Source: an uncultured Anaerolineales bacterium (GTDB lineage: Bacteria; Chloroflexota; Anaerolineae; Anaerolineales; UBA11657). Taken from it: a DNA stretch of 9,004 nt. The translations under genes were made by a program, and so were the position numbers. The first letter of the stretch is position 1. Each line of letters opens with the position of its first letter. The notes under the pieces were generated by a model that saw only the letters and a list, made by a program, of their open reading frames with translations, ran no database searches and was not told the DNA's origin. The DNA is taken from NCBI GenBank assembly GCA_913031335.1, contig CAJWGI010000035.1, positions 1 to 9,004 on the forward strand, written 5' to 3'. Below are positions 1 to 6,304 of this stretch, one piece after another.

Positions 1-159
1 GTCAACTAGCACGGCGGGCTGCAGCACACGGAAGTTCATCGCCGGAATCAAGCTCTGCCCACCGGCAAGCAGTTTGGTGTCCGCGCCATGCTTTGCCATT
101 GCTGCTAACGCGTCGTCCAGGGAGTCGGGAGACAAATACTTGAAACTGACTGGCTTCAT
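1..159 (-). CDS. FAD-binding medium subunit of a molybdenum hydroxylase (CoxM/XDH-type), N-terminal part
   Basis: The 53 visible codons start at ATG 159-157 and run off the left edge. The N-terminus reads MKPVSFKYLSPDSLDDAL, followed by LLAGGQSLIPAMNFR at residues 30-44. The AGGQSL element (32-37) is the pyrophosphate-binding signature of the FAD-binding domain in CO dehydrogenase/xanthine dehydrogenase family medium subunits. In that family this subunit carries electrons between the 2Fe-2S subunit and NAD or quinone while the large subunit holds the Mo cofactor. Family members are about 260-300 residues, so most of the gene is outside the window. No strong Shine-Dalgarno precedes the ATG. 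It is divergent from the CoA-transferase gene. The substrate cannot be told from this fragment; the family is fairly certain. Confidence 0.85.
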   Translation of the reverse strand, partial: MKPVSFKYLSPDSLDDALAAMAKHGADTKLLAGGQSLIPAMNFRVLQPAVLVD

Positions 160-199
160 AGATCTAGTTGATAATACCAGGGCGCCCCGGTGGACATTG

Positions 200-205
200 T
201 ATAAT
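200..205 (+). promoter_or_regulatory. Possible -10 box for the CoA-transferase gene
   Basis: A perfect TATAAT lies 132 bp before the CoA-transferase start on the plus strand. No matching -35 is found at normal spacing: the nearest TTGATA, at 168-173, is 26 bp away, too far. Just downstream, CGGAGG (208-213) and CCTCCG (223-228) form an inverted repeat that would sit at the 5' end of the transcript. The call is weak and may need an activator to make sense. Confidence 0.25.
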
Positions 206-267
206 GCCGGAGGATGTACCCGCCTCCGCAACACCGAGCGCGGATTTCTGTGTATTAGGGAGTGGCA

Positions 268-276
268 ATTATAGCA
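268..276 (-). promoter_or_regulatory. Candidate extended -10 promoter for the CoxM-like gene
   Basis: On the minus strand, TGC at 276-274 is followed by a perfect TATAAT at 273-268, an extended -10 arrangement. No good -35 hexamer lies 16-18 bp upstream, which is tolerable for extended -10 promoters. Transcription would start near 261, giving a leader of about 100 nt before the ATG at 159. A second candidate is TGG-TATTAT at 179-171, which would give an almost leaderless message. Which one is used, if either, is inference. Confidence 0.35.
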
Positions 277-337
277 TGAACACCCTCGCTGGCTTCGCGC
301 ATGGAGCGCGCGCGGCCATCGGAACGGAAGGCACAGG

Positions 338-1540
338 ATGAGTGCCGGAGAAGGCCTGCTGCAAGGTGTGCGCGTAATCGACTTGACGCGGATACTGGCC
401 GGACCGTACTGCACAATGATGCTCGGCGATCTGGGCGCGGAGGTGATCAAGATCGAAGCACCCGGGCGTGGCGATGACACGCGCCATTGGGGACCTCCGT
501 TCACGGAAAGCGGCGAGGCGGCTTATTTCATGTGCGTGAACCGGAACAAACGCAGCCTTACTCTGAATTTGAAATCCGAACGCGGACTGGAAATCCTGAA
601 GGACATGATTAGCCAGGGCGACGTGCTGGTGGAGAACTTCAAGGCAGGCACACTCTCCCGCTGGGGGCTGGATTATGAGAGGCTGCAGGAACTCCGCCCG
701 GGCCTCATCTATTGCACGGTGACCGGCTACGGCTACACGGGGCCTTACAGCTCCCGCCCCGGCTACGACTTCATCGTGCAGGCGATGGGCGGCTTCATGA
801 GCATCACCGGGCCGAAGGAGGGCGACCCGCATCGGGCGGGAGTGGCAATCGCCGACATCAGCGCGGGAATGTTTGCCGCCAGTGCGGTGCTGGCAGCGCT
901 CTATGCGCGCGAGCGCACCGGAGAAGGACAACGCATCGACATGGCGCTGCTGGATAGCCAGATTGCGTTGCTGACTTACGCCGCCAGCAACTACTTCGTC
1001 TCTGGCGAAACCCCGGCGCGCCATGGGAACGCACATCCAAACATTGTGCCTTACCAATCATTCACGGCGCGCGACGGCCAATTCGCTTTCGCCGCCGGTA
1101 ACGACAGCCAATGGGAGAAATTCTGCGGCGCGGTGGACCGGCCGCAGTGGCTGCACGATGAGCGCTTCCGCACCAACTCGGCCCGCGTCCAGAACCGCGA
1201 CCTGGTGGCGGCGGCGTTGGACGATTTGTTTGTCACACGAGATGCGGCGCACTGGCTGGCGCTGTGCGAGCAAATCGGCTTGCCCGCCGGGCCGATTAAC
1301 AGCATTGACCGCGTCTTCGAGGACGCGCAGGTTCAGGCGCGCGAAATGCGCGTGACCGCGCAGCACTCCGAGGACGGCGACGTGCCGCTGCTGAATTCGC
1401 CCCTGCGCATTCCCACCGCACCAACTTCAATCCGCCGTGCGCCGCCGACGCTCGGGGAGCACACCGAGGAGGTTCTTGCCGAGATGTTTGGCCTCGACGC
1501 GGCCAGCGTCGCAGCGCTGCGGCAGGAGGGTGTGGTGTAG
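338..1540 (+). CDS. CaiB/BaiF family (family III) CoA-transferase
   Basis: A 400-residue protein, the usual length for family III CoA-transferases, which move CoA between carboxylic acids through an aspartyl-CoA anhydride intermediate. The start is supported by GGAAGG at 326-331, six bases before the ATG. Residues 10-40 hold the family opening (GVRVIDLTRILAGPYCTMML, then LGAEVIKIEAPGRGD). The motif ADISAG places the likely catalytic aspartate at D173. GNAHPNIVPYQSF (230-242) is a conserved CoA-site stretch, often seen in members resembling succinyl-CoA:dicarboxylate transferases such as human SUGCT. The protein would act as a cytosolic intertwined dimer. The true donor and acceptor acids cannot be read from sequence; an acyl-CoA racemase-type function is the main alternative within the superfamily. 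Its stop codon directly abuts the end of pyrD on the other strand. Confidence 0.93.
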   Translation: MSAGEGLLQGVRVIDLTRILAGPYCTMMLGDLGAEVIKIEAPGRGDDTRHWGPPFTESGEAAYFMCVNRNKRSLTLNLKSERGLEILKDMISQGDVLVENFKAGTLSRWGLDYERLQELRPGLIYCTVTGYGYTGPYSSRPGYDFIVQAMGGFMSITGPKEGDPHRAGVAIADISAGMFAASAVLAALYARERTGEGQRIDMALLDSQIALLTYAASNYFVSGETPARHGNAHPNIVPYQSFTARDGQFAFAAGNDSQWEKFCGAVDRPQWLHDERFRTNSARVQNRDLVAAALDDLFVTRDAAHWLALCEQIGLPAGPINSIDRVFEDAQVQAREMRVTAQHSEDGDVPLLNSPLRIPTAPTSIRRAPPTLGEHTEEVLAEMFGLDAASVAALRQEGVV

Positions 1541-2629
1541 TCAGGCTGCGCTGCCGACCAGCGCCGTTACGCTTTCAATCCCCAGCGTATCCATTTCCCG
1601 CAGCAACCCCACGTTGATATCCCGCACCAGCCCGGGCCCGTTGTAGACCAGTCCGGTGTAAACCTGCACCAGAACCGCTCCGGCGCGAATCTTTTCCAGC
1701 GCGGCGGCTGCGCTATCCACCCCACCCACCCCGATTATGGGCAGCGCGCCGCTCGTCCGCCGGTAGATGTGGCGAATGATCTCAGTCGAGCGAGCCGACA
1801 TCGGCGCTCCGCTCAGGCCGCCGGCCTCGGCGTGGGCCGCCCCGCGCAGCCCCTCACGGCTCAGGGTAGTGTTGGTGGCAACCACCCCGGACAGGCTGTG
1901 ATTAGAAATCGCCATGAGCACGTCGTCAACCTCCTCGAGCGACAGGTCGGGCGCGATTTTCAGGAGCACCGGCATGCGCGGACACACCTTCGCGCGATTC
2001 TCCATAAACCCGGCGAGAAATCCCTCCAGCGCGACGGGCGCCTGCAACCCCCGCAGACCGGGCGTGTTGGGCGAACTGAGATTGACAACGAGATAGTCCG
2101 CGTAGGGATGCAGCTTTCGCAGCATTTCCCGGTAATCAGAAAGCGCGTCCTCGAGTAGCGTGTCACGCCCCTTGCCGATGTTCACCCCCAGACGGGCGGC
2201 CGTGGGGTGAGCACGCAGCAGCGCCAGCCGCGGCGCGGCAGCCGCCGCGCCGGCATTTGGAAAGCCCATCCGATTGATCAACGCGCCGTCTCCGGGCAAC
2301 CGAAAGATGCGCGGTCGCGCGTTTCCGCGTTGCGGGAGCGGCGTCATGGTGCCCACTTCCACATGCCCCGCTCCCAACGCGGCGAGAGCACGCACTACGA
2401 TAGCATTTTTGTCATAACCGGCGGCGATGCCGACCGGATTACGAAAACGCATGCCGAAAACTTCTGATTTCAGGCGGGGGTCACGACAATCAAACAGATG
2501 CGCCATCCAACGGCGAGTGGGGGAAAACCGGGCGGCCAGCGCCAGCAGGCGCAAGGTCAAATTATGAGCGGTTTCTGGGTCCAGCCGAAAGAACAGTGAG
2601 CGCAGTCTGCGGTAATCGGGGCGTTGCAT
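1541..2629 (-). CDS. pyrD: Dihydroorotate dehydrogenase (quinone), class 2
   Basis: Oxidises dihydroorotate to orotate, the fourth step of UMP synthesis, using FMN and passing electrons to the quinone pool; class 2 enzymes associate with the inner membrane through their N-terminal helices. From ATG 2629 the protein has 362 residues, normal for class 2. Residues 5-35 form the class 2 N-terminal extension (LFFRLDPETAHNLTLRLLAL). FMN/substrate features follow: NPVGIAAGYDKN (64-75), EVGTMTPLPQRGN (91-103), INRMGFPN (118-125), the active-site loop NLSSPNTPGLR (183-193), and the C-terminal GVGGV phosphate-binding loop. A GTG at 2638 would add three residues, but the ATG is preferred: AGGTG, overlapping the pyrFE stop, sits six bases before it. 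It is the last gene of the pyr operon, nine bases after pyrFE. There is no hairpin at its end, where it abuts the convergent CoA-transferase gene. Confidence 0.96.
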   Translation of the reverse strand: MQRPDYRRLRSLFFRLDPETAHNLTLRLLALAARFSPTRRWMAHLFDCRDPRLKSEVFGMRFRNPVGIAAGYDKNAIVVRALAALGAGHVEVGTMTPLPQRGNARPRIFRLPGDGALINRMGFPNAGAAAAAPRLALLRAHPTAARLGVNIGKGRDTLLEDALSDYREMLRKLHPYADYLVVNLSSPNTPGLRGLQAPVALEGFLAGFMENRAKVCPRMPVLLKIAPDLSLEEVDDVLMAISNHSLSGVVATNTTLSREGLRGAAHAEAGGLSGAPMSARSTEIIRHIYRRTSGALPIIGVGGVDSAAAALEKIRAGAVLVQVYTGLVYNGPGLVRDINVGLLREMDTLGIESVTALVGSAA

Positions 2630-2638
2630 GCCGCGCAC

Positions 2639-4039
2639 CTACGAGCTGCGCGATAGATAATCCAACACGGCCTGATATTGCTCTGCAGAAATTGCGCCCT
2701 GCTCTCGCCATGTGTGCATCAACTCACGGATGGTGACGACAGCATGCAGCTCAAACCCGCGGTCCGCCAGCGCGCCCGGCGCGCCCTGCTCCCGGTCAAT
2801 AAGCACCACAACATCGCACACCTTCAATCCGGCCGACTGCAACTTGTCGATGGTCTCGAACTTGCTCTCGCCATTGGTTATCAGGTCGTCCAGCACCACC
2901 GCCGTGTCACCCGCACGGAAAACTCCCTCCACGGCCACGCCCGTGCCGTACGCCTTTTTTTCGCGGCGCGGATAAATCAGCGGCCAGTTTCCCGCCAGAG
3001 CCACGGCCGCGCCAATCGGCAACGCCGCATATGGAATGGCGGCGATGCAATCGAAATTGAGCGTTCGCAGCGCAGTCGCAAACGCGGCCGCCACACTGCG
3101 CAGCGCATCCGGAAAGGACGCTAGGCGGCGCAGGTCAATATAAAATGGGGAACTCTGACCGGATTTAAGCGTGAAATCCCCAAAACGCACGCAGCCGGAA
3201 GCGAGCAGCGCAGCCGCCAGACCGTCGCCGGGATGATGCACCGCAGCCGGACCGCACGTCCTCCGCGCGAAGTTAATCGCCTCACGCAGCTTCGCGGCGG
3301 CCGCGCCCGGGTCAGCTGCGCCCGCAATGGAACGTGAGGCGCTCACAAGCATGCCCATGCCGTCCGGCCGTAGACCGGCCTGCAGCGCAGCCTCCAGATT
3401 CCCGCCCTGCGCGCCCACTCCCGGAGCAAGAAACCACACGTCGGGGACAGCGGCACGCACCCGCGCCAGCGCATGAGCATCGGTCGCGCCGACCACCAGC
3501 CCCAGATTTTCGTGCCTGCTCCAGGTCCACGCCTTTCGGGCAACGCGCAGATAAAGTGGTTCACCTTCGGCCGGCAGCGCCTGCAGCTCATCTGCTCCCG
3601 GGTTGGATGTCTTGCAAAGCACAAAGGCGCCGCGCTCCGCGCGCTGCAAAAACGGTGCAAGCGAATCCGCGCCGAGATACGGGCTGGCGGTCAGCGCGTG
3701 CGCGCCGAGCGTGTCAAAAACAGCGTGTGCATATGCCTCGGTAGTGCTGGAAATGTCGCCGCGCTTGGCATCTAATATCACCGGAATTCCTTCCGGGACA
3801 GCGGCAATCACCTCGCGCAGCACGGCTATGCCCTGTGCTCCGGTGCGCTCAAAAAAGGCGCTATTGGGTTTGAAGGCGCAGGCATGGGGCGCACACGCAT
3901 CGATCAAACGCAGGCAGAACTCGCGCGCGGCTGCCGGAGTGGGTTCGGAGAGCACTTCTGGATGCGGGTCAAGGCCCACGCACAGCAACGAGTCCGCCTC
4001 GCTCGCGCGGGCTTCAAGCCACTGTATGAAGGACGGCAT
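2639..4039 (-). CDS. pyrFE: Fused orotidine-5'-phosphate decarboxylase / orotate phosphoribosyltransferase
   Basis: A 466-residue bifunctional enzyme for the last two steps of UMP synthesis. Residues 1 to about 262 are a type 2 OMP decarboxylase: LCVGLDPHPE (19-28), FKPNSAFFE (56-64), the catalytic DAKRGDI (90-96, with D90, K92 and D95), SPYLGADSL (119-127) and the phosphate loop APGVGAQGG (205-213). Residues about 268-466 are an orotate phosphoribosyltransferase: FTLKSGQSSPFYIDLR (289-304), YPRREKKAYGT (356-366) and the PRPP loop VVLDDLITNGES (381-392). Reading is continuous through both domains. The order, decarboxylase first, is the reverse of animal UMP synthase. ATG 4039 overlaps the pyrB stop by one base (TGATG), and GGGAAAGG lies just upstream; a TTG one codon earlier is less likely. 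OPRT makes OMP and the fused decarboxylase converts it to UMP. Both functions are confidently assigned by family motifs. Confidence 0.95.
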   Translation of the reverse strand: MPSFIQWLEARASEADSLLCVGLDPHPEVLSEPTPAAAREFCLRLIDACAPHACAFKPNSAFFERTGAQGIAVLREVIAAVPEGIPVILDAKRGDISSTTEAYAHAVFDTLGAHALTASPYLGADSLAPFLQRAERGAFVLCKTSNPGADELQALPAEGEPLYLRVARKAWTWSRHENLGLVVGATDAHALARVRAAVPDVWFLAPGVGAQGGNLEAALQAGLRPDGMGMLVSASRSIAGAADPGAAAAKLREAINFARRTCGPAAVHHPGDGLAAALLASGCVRFGDFTLKSGQSSPFYIDLRRLASFPDALRSVAAAFATALRTLNFDCIAAIPYAALPIGAAVALAGNWPLIYPRREKKAYGTGVAVEGVFRAGDTAVVLDDLITNGESKFETIDKLQSAGLKVCDVVVLIDREQGAPGALADRGFELHAVVTIRELMHTWREQGAISAEQYQAVLDYLSRSS

Positions 4040-5031
4040 CAAGCCTTTCCCAGCACCAGCGCCAACAATGCCATGCGCACATACATGCCATTTTCCATCT
4101 GGCGGAAATAGGCAGCGCGGGGGTCGTCATCCATTTCCATGCTGATTTCGTCCACGCGCGGCAGCGGGTGGATGATAATCATGCGCTCTTTGGCGGCCGC
4201 CATTGTCTCCGGCGCGACCACGTAACTCCCTTTGACGCCCTCGTACATGGACGGGTCGTCAAAACGCTCGCGTTGCACCCGCGTGACGTAAAGCACATCC
4301 GTCTCGGGCAGCACATCGGCCAGATCCACATGCTCACAAGGCGCCATGCCTTGCTCCTTCAACTTTTCCACCAGCGCAGCCGGCATATGCAAAATATCGG
4401 GAGCGACGAAGTGTAGTCTGATGTCGTACAGCGCCAGCAAGCGCGCCAGCGAGTGCACGGTGCGGCCATATTTCAGGTCACCCAGCATGGTCACCGTCAA
4501 GCCATCGATGCGCCCGAGCTCCTCGCGTATGGTGAACATGTCCAGCAGCGCCTGCGTGGGGTGCTCCCCGGGCCCGTCGCCCGCGTTGATTATCGGCTTG
4601 GTGGCCACGCTGGCCGCAATTGCAGCGGAGCCCTCCTCCGGATGGCGCAGCACGATAGCGTCCGTGTACGATTCCATCGTGCGGATGGTATCCTGCAGCA
4701 CCTCGCCTTTCGAGACCGAGGAGAAGGTGACGTTGTCAATCTGTAGCACGCTTCCCCCCAGCCGCTGCACCGCGGCCGCAAAAGAGGATGAGGTGCGCGT
4801 GGAAGGCTCGTAAAACAGATTCGCCAGCACCTTGCCCTTCAGCAAGTCAAAAGAACCAACGCGCTCAACCATGGAGCGCATTTCGCGCGCCACCTCGAAG
4901 ATGGTGTCCAGGTCTTGGCGGTCAAACTGCTCCACCGAGACAATGTGCATGCCATAAAAGCGCGTATCGCGCTTCTCCCCGAAGGGCAGGTGTCGGCTGA
5001 CCGAGCGCGTAAAGTGATTACGATTCGCCAT
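4039..5031 (-). CDS. pyrB: Aspartate carbamoyltransferase catalytic subunit (CAD-like)
   Basis: Condenses carbamoyl phosphate and aspartate to carbamoyl aspartate. The 330-residue protein has the carbamoyl-phosphate loop [13 protein letters not shown] (75-87), SVSKGE (105-110), RHPEEG (129-134), [10 protein letters not shown] (155-164), [13 protein letters not shown] in the aspartate domain and HPLPRVDEI (288-296). The C-terminus, [20 protein letters not shown], is very close to what I recall of the ATCase domain of animal CAD. A basic stretch of about 27 residues precedes M28-HIVSVEQF, where the CAD-like core begins. ATG 5031 is supported by AGGAG seven bases upstream. No pyrI regulatory gene or inactive pyrC-like partner adjoins it. 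The gene lies 25 bases after pyrC and overlaps pyrFE by one base. Confidence 0.96.
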   Translation of the reverse strand: MANRNHFTRSVSRHLPFGEKRDTRFYGMHIVSVEQFDRQDLDTIFEVAREMRSMVERVGSFDLLKGKVLANLFYEPSTRTSSSFAAAVQRLGGSVLQIDNVTFSSVSKGEVLQDTIRTMESYTDAIVLRHPEEGSAAIAASVATKPIINAGDGPGEHPTQALLDMFTIREELGRIDGLTVTMLGDLKYGRTVHSLARLLALYDIRLHFVAPDILHMPAALVEKLKEQGMAPCEHVDLADVLPETDVLYVTRVQRERFDDPSMYEGVKGSYVVAPETMAAAKERMIIIHPLPRVDEISMEMDDDPRAAYFRQMENGMYVRMALLALVLGKA

Positions 5032-5056
5032 TGCTAATCTCCTCTCGCCAATGATA

Positions 5057-6133
5057 CTATCGTTGCGCTTTAGTCACATCCAGACCGGAACCGGGCACGG
5101 CGAGCACTTTGCCGTCTTCGAAAGCAGGCGCACCCCACAAGGTGACTTTTCTCACTCGACCCTGCAGCTGCCGGCCCTCGAAAGGCGTCCAGCCACAGCG
5201 AGAGTGCAGCTGCTCCCCCGTCACCTCCCAGCGCGCATCGGCATCCACATCGACCCACGTTTCCGGCTGCGCGGCGACGCCGAACACGCGCGCCGGATTG
5301 GTGTGCATTACTTCCACCAGCCGCTCGCGCGTCAGCCGACCCGAGCGCACCGCGCCAAGCAACAACGCAAGCGCAGTCTCCAGGCCGGGGAAGCCTGGGG
5401 GAGGCTGCTCGCTGTCTTTCTCCGCAAGCGTGTGCGGCGCGTGGTCAGTGGCGATGCAATCAATGACACCATCGGAAAGCGCCTGCCAGAGCGCGGCCTG
5501 ATCCGCGGCAGAATTCAAAAGCGGGCGCACCTCGCAGCGGCCCACGCCGAGCGCGGGCGCATCGGCCGCCGTCAGGAAAAGATGGTGCGGCGTCACCTCA
5601 CAGGTAACCGCTACGCCGCGCTCGCGCGCCACACGGATGAGCACGATTTCCGCCTTGCGACTGACATGGCAAATGTGCACCGGCCGCTCCTGCAGCATGG
5701 CAACCATTATCGCCGCCGCTGCCATGTGGCCCTCCGCGTGGCATAGCAGCGGACGGTCGCGCGGCCACACGGCCATGTGCGCCTGAAGTGCCGGCAACGC
5801 CTGCAGCCGCAGGGGGCCGAAGGTCTGGTCGAGATAAAGTTTCAACCCGGCGACGCGGGGCGCGAGGCCGGCTGCGGTGGTCACGTTGTCCGCAGTAGCG
5901 CCCAGGTGAATGCCAAAGTCACAACGCGCCTTTTTTCGCGCCGTGGCCAGCGAAGCTTCGAGCGTCGCGCCGTCGGTGATGGGCGGCGCAGTGTTGGGCA
6001 TGGCCAGCACGCAGGTGTAGCCACCCGCCAGCGCGCTGGCCGTACCCGAATCCCAGTCCTCTTTGTGCGTTTCTCCCGGCTCGCGCAAATGCACATGTGC
6101 GTCAATCAGGCCGGGTAGGCGCATTGTGCCCAT
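5057..6133 (-). CDS. pyrC: Dihydroorotase (CAD-like, class I)
   Basis: A zinc amidohydrolase that closes carbamoyl aspartate to dihydroorotate. Numbering from ATG 6133 (358 residues), the metal-site motifs are [10 protein letters not shown] (11-20, H13 and H15), GLKLYL (96-101, K98 the expected carboxylated lysine), CHAEG with H132, HICHVSRK (153-160, C155 and H156), [10 protein letters not shown] (177-186, E179) and ATDHAPHT (228-235, D230). [15 protein letters not shown] and TPFEG near the C-terminus also match the dihydroorotase domain of animal CAD. Three in-frame ATGs are possible. The one at 6154 follows the terminator T-run by only nine bases. The one at 6133 overlaps the leader ORF stop as TGATG and is preferred. 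The one at 6124 starts at [10 protein letters not shown], where the CAD domain homology begins. It is the first structural gene of the pyr operon. Confidence 0.95.
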   Translation of the reverse strand: MGTMRLPGLIDAHVHLREPGETHKEDWDSGTASALAGGYTCVLAMPNTAPPITDGATLEASLATARKKARCDFGIHLGATADNVTTAAGLAPRVAGLKLYLDQTFGPLRLQALPALQAHMAVWPRDRPLLCHAEGHMAAAAIMVAMLQERPVHICHVSRKAEIVLIRVARERGVAVTCEVTPHHLFLTAADAPALGVGRCEVRPLLNSAADQAALWQALSDGVIDCIATDHAPHTLAEKDSEQPPPGFPGLETALALLLGAVRSGRLTRERLVEVMHTNPARVFGVAAQPETWVDVDADARWEVTGEQLHSRCGWTPFEGRQLQGRVRKVTLWGAPAFEDGKVLAVPGSGLDVTKAQR

Positions 6134-6216
6134 CAGGCAGCTCGCCGGCCACATGCAGGCGTAAAAAAAGAGAGCCGAGCGGCTCTCTTTCGCAGCGCCT
6201 GGAAAGCGGAGTACAT
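6133..6216 (-). CDS. Putative 27-residue leader peptide of the pyr operon
   Basis: An ATG at 6216-6214 opens a 27-codon frame beginning MYSAFQALRKRAARLSFF. It ends in TGA at 6135-6133, which overlaps a pyrC ATG as TGATG. Codons 9-16 run through the terminator hairpin and codons 17-18 (TTT TTT) lie in its T-run. A ribosome close behind RNA polymerase would therefore cover the hairpin and allow readthrough into pyrC. This matches the layout of the enterobacterial pyrBI leader. There is no Shine-Dalgarno: the predicted transcript starts only about four bases upstream, so initiation would be leaderless. The frame and overlap are seen directly; translation and function are inferred. Confidence 0.5.
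   Translation of the reverse strand: MYSAFQALRKRAARLSFFTPACGRRAA
6163..6190 (-). terminator. Intrinsic terminator in the pyr leader, likely attenuator
   Basis: On the minus strand AAAGAGAGCC (6190-6181), loop GCTC, and GGCTCTCTTT (6176-6167) form a perfect 10-bp stem. The T-run continues to 6163, making seven consecutive T from 6169. It lies about 30 bases after the predicted transcription start and 30 bases before the preferred pyrC start, so it would stop pyr transcription before the first gene. On the plus strand it is followed only by TTT then CGC, so it is not a terminator in that direction. Position between promoter and operon is the main reason to call it an attenuator. Confidence 0.8.
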
Positions 6217-6226
6217 CACGACAGGG

Positions 6227-6254
6227 ATTGTACGGGAAAACGGTTTAGCGTCAA
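6227..6254 (-). promoter_or_regulatory. Sigma70-type promoter of the pyr operon
   Basis: On the minus strand TTGACG (6254-6249) and TACAAT (6232-6227) are separated by 16 bp. Each hexamer matches the consensus at five of six positions. The expected start is near 6220, just before the leader ATG at 6216 and 30 bases before the attenuator stem. It is the best promoter match in the window and faces pyrC. Confidence 0.75.
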
Positions 6255-6268
6255 GTAGACCGCTGCGT

Positions 6269-6274
6269 TACAAT
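6269..6274 (+). promoter_or_regulatory. Possible -10 box for the thiolase-like gene
   Basis: TACAAT on the plus strand ends 30 bases before the ATG at 6305, which would give a leader of about 24 nt. The only upstream partner is a poor TTTAGC (6244-6249) with a 19-bp spacer, overlapping the -35 of the divergent pyr promoter. If used, it would be weak and could compete with pyr transcription. Confidence 0.35.
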
Positions 6275-6304
6275 GTGAATATCCCGGACGGACGGGAGAA
6301 AAGT

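Larger units (their letters stand above)
1541..6220 (-). other. Pyrimidine (UMP) biosynthesis operon pyrC-pyrB-pyrFE-pyrD
   Basis: One predicted promoter, an attenuator-like leader and four same-strand genes with spacings of 25, -1 and 9 bases form a single likely transcription unit. It encodes ATCase, dihydroorotase, dihydroorotate dehydrogenase, OPRT and OMP decarboxylase. That covers every step from carbamoyl phosphate to UMP. carA and carB are not present and must lie elsewhere. No internal promoter or terminator was evident. Confidence 0.85.

Noticed and set aside
269..1057. A 262-codon minus-strand ORF opposite the CoA-transferase gene
   Set aside because: It is an antisense shadow in GC-rich DNA; the plus strand encodes clear family III CoA-transferase motifs and this frame has no recognisable domain.
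3603..4145. A 180-codon plus-strand ORF opposite pyrFE
   Set aside because: It is antisense to the conserved OMP decarboxylase domain and spans the pyrB-pyrFE junction; no domain is recognisable.
6152..6154. ATG 6154 as the pyrC start
   Set aside because: It is only nine bases after the terminator T-run, has no Shine-Dalgarno, and adds seven residues before the domain. ATG 6133, coupled to the leader stop, fits better, though this is not proven.
6163..6190. The hairpin as a terminator for a plus-strand gene
   Set aside because: No plus-strand gene ends nearby, and the T-run after the stem is long only on the minus strand.
6155..6304. A PyrR-binding site or pyrimidine riboswitch in the pyr leader
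   Set aside because: The predicted leader of about 60 nt before the T-run has room for only one hairpin and no alternative antiterminator that I could find.
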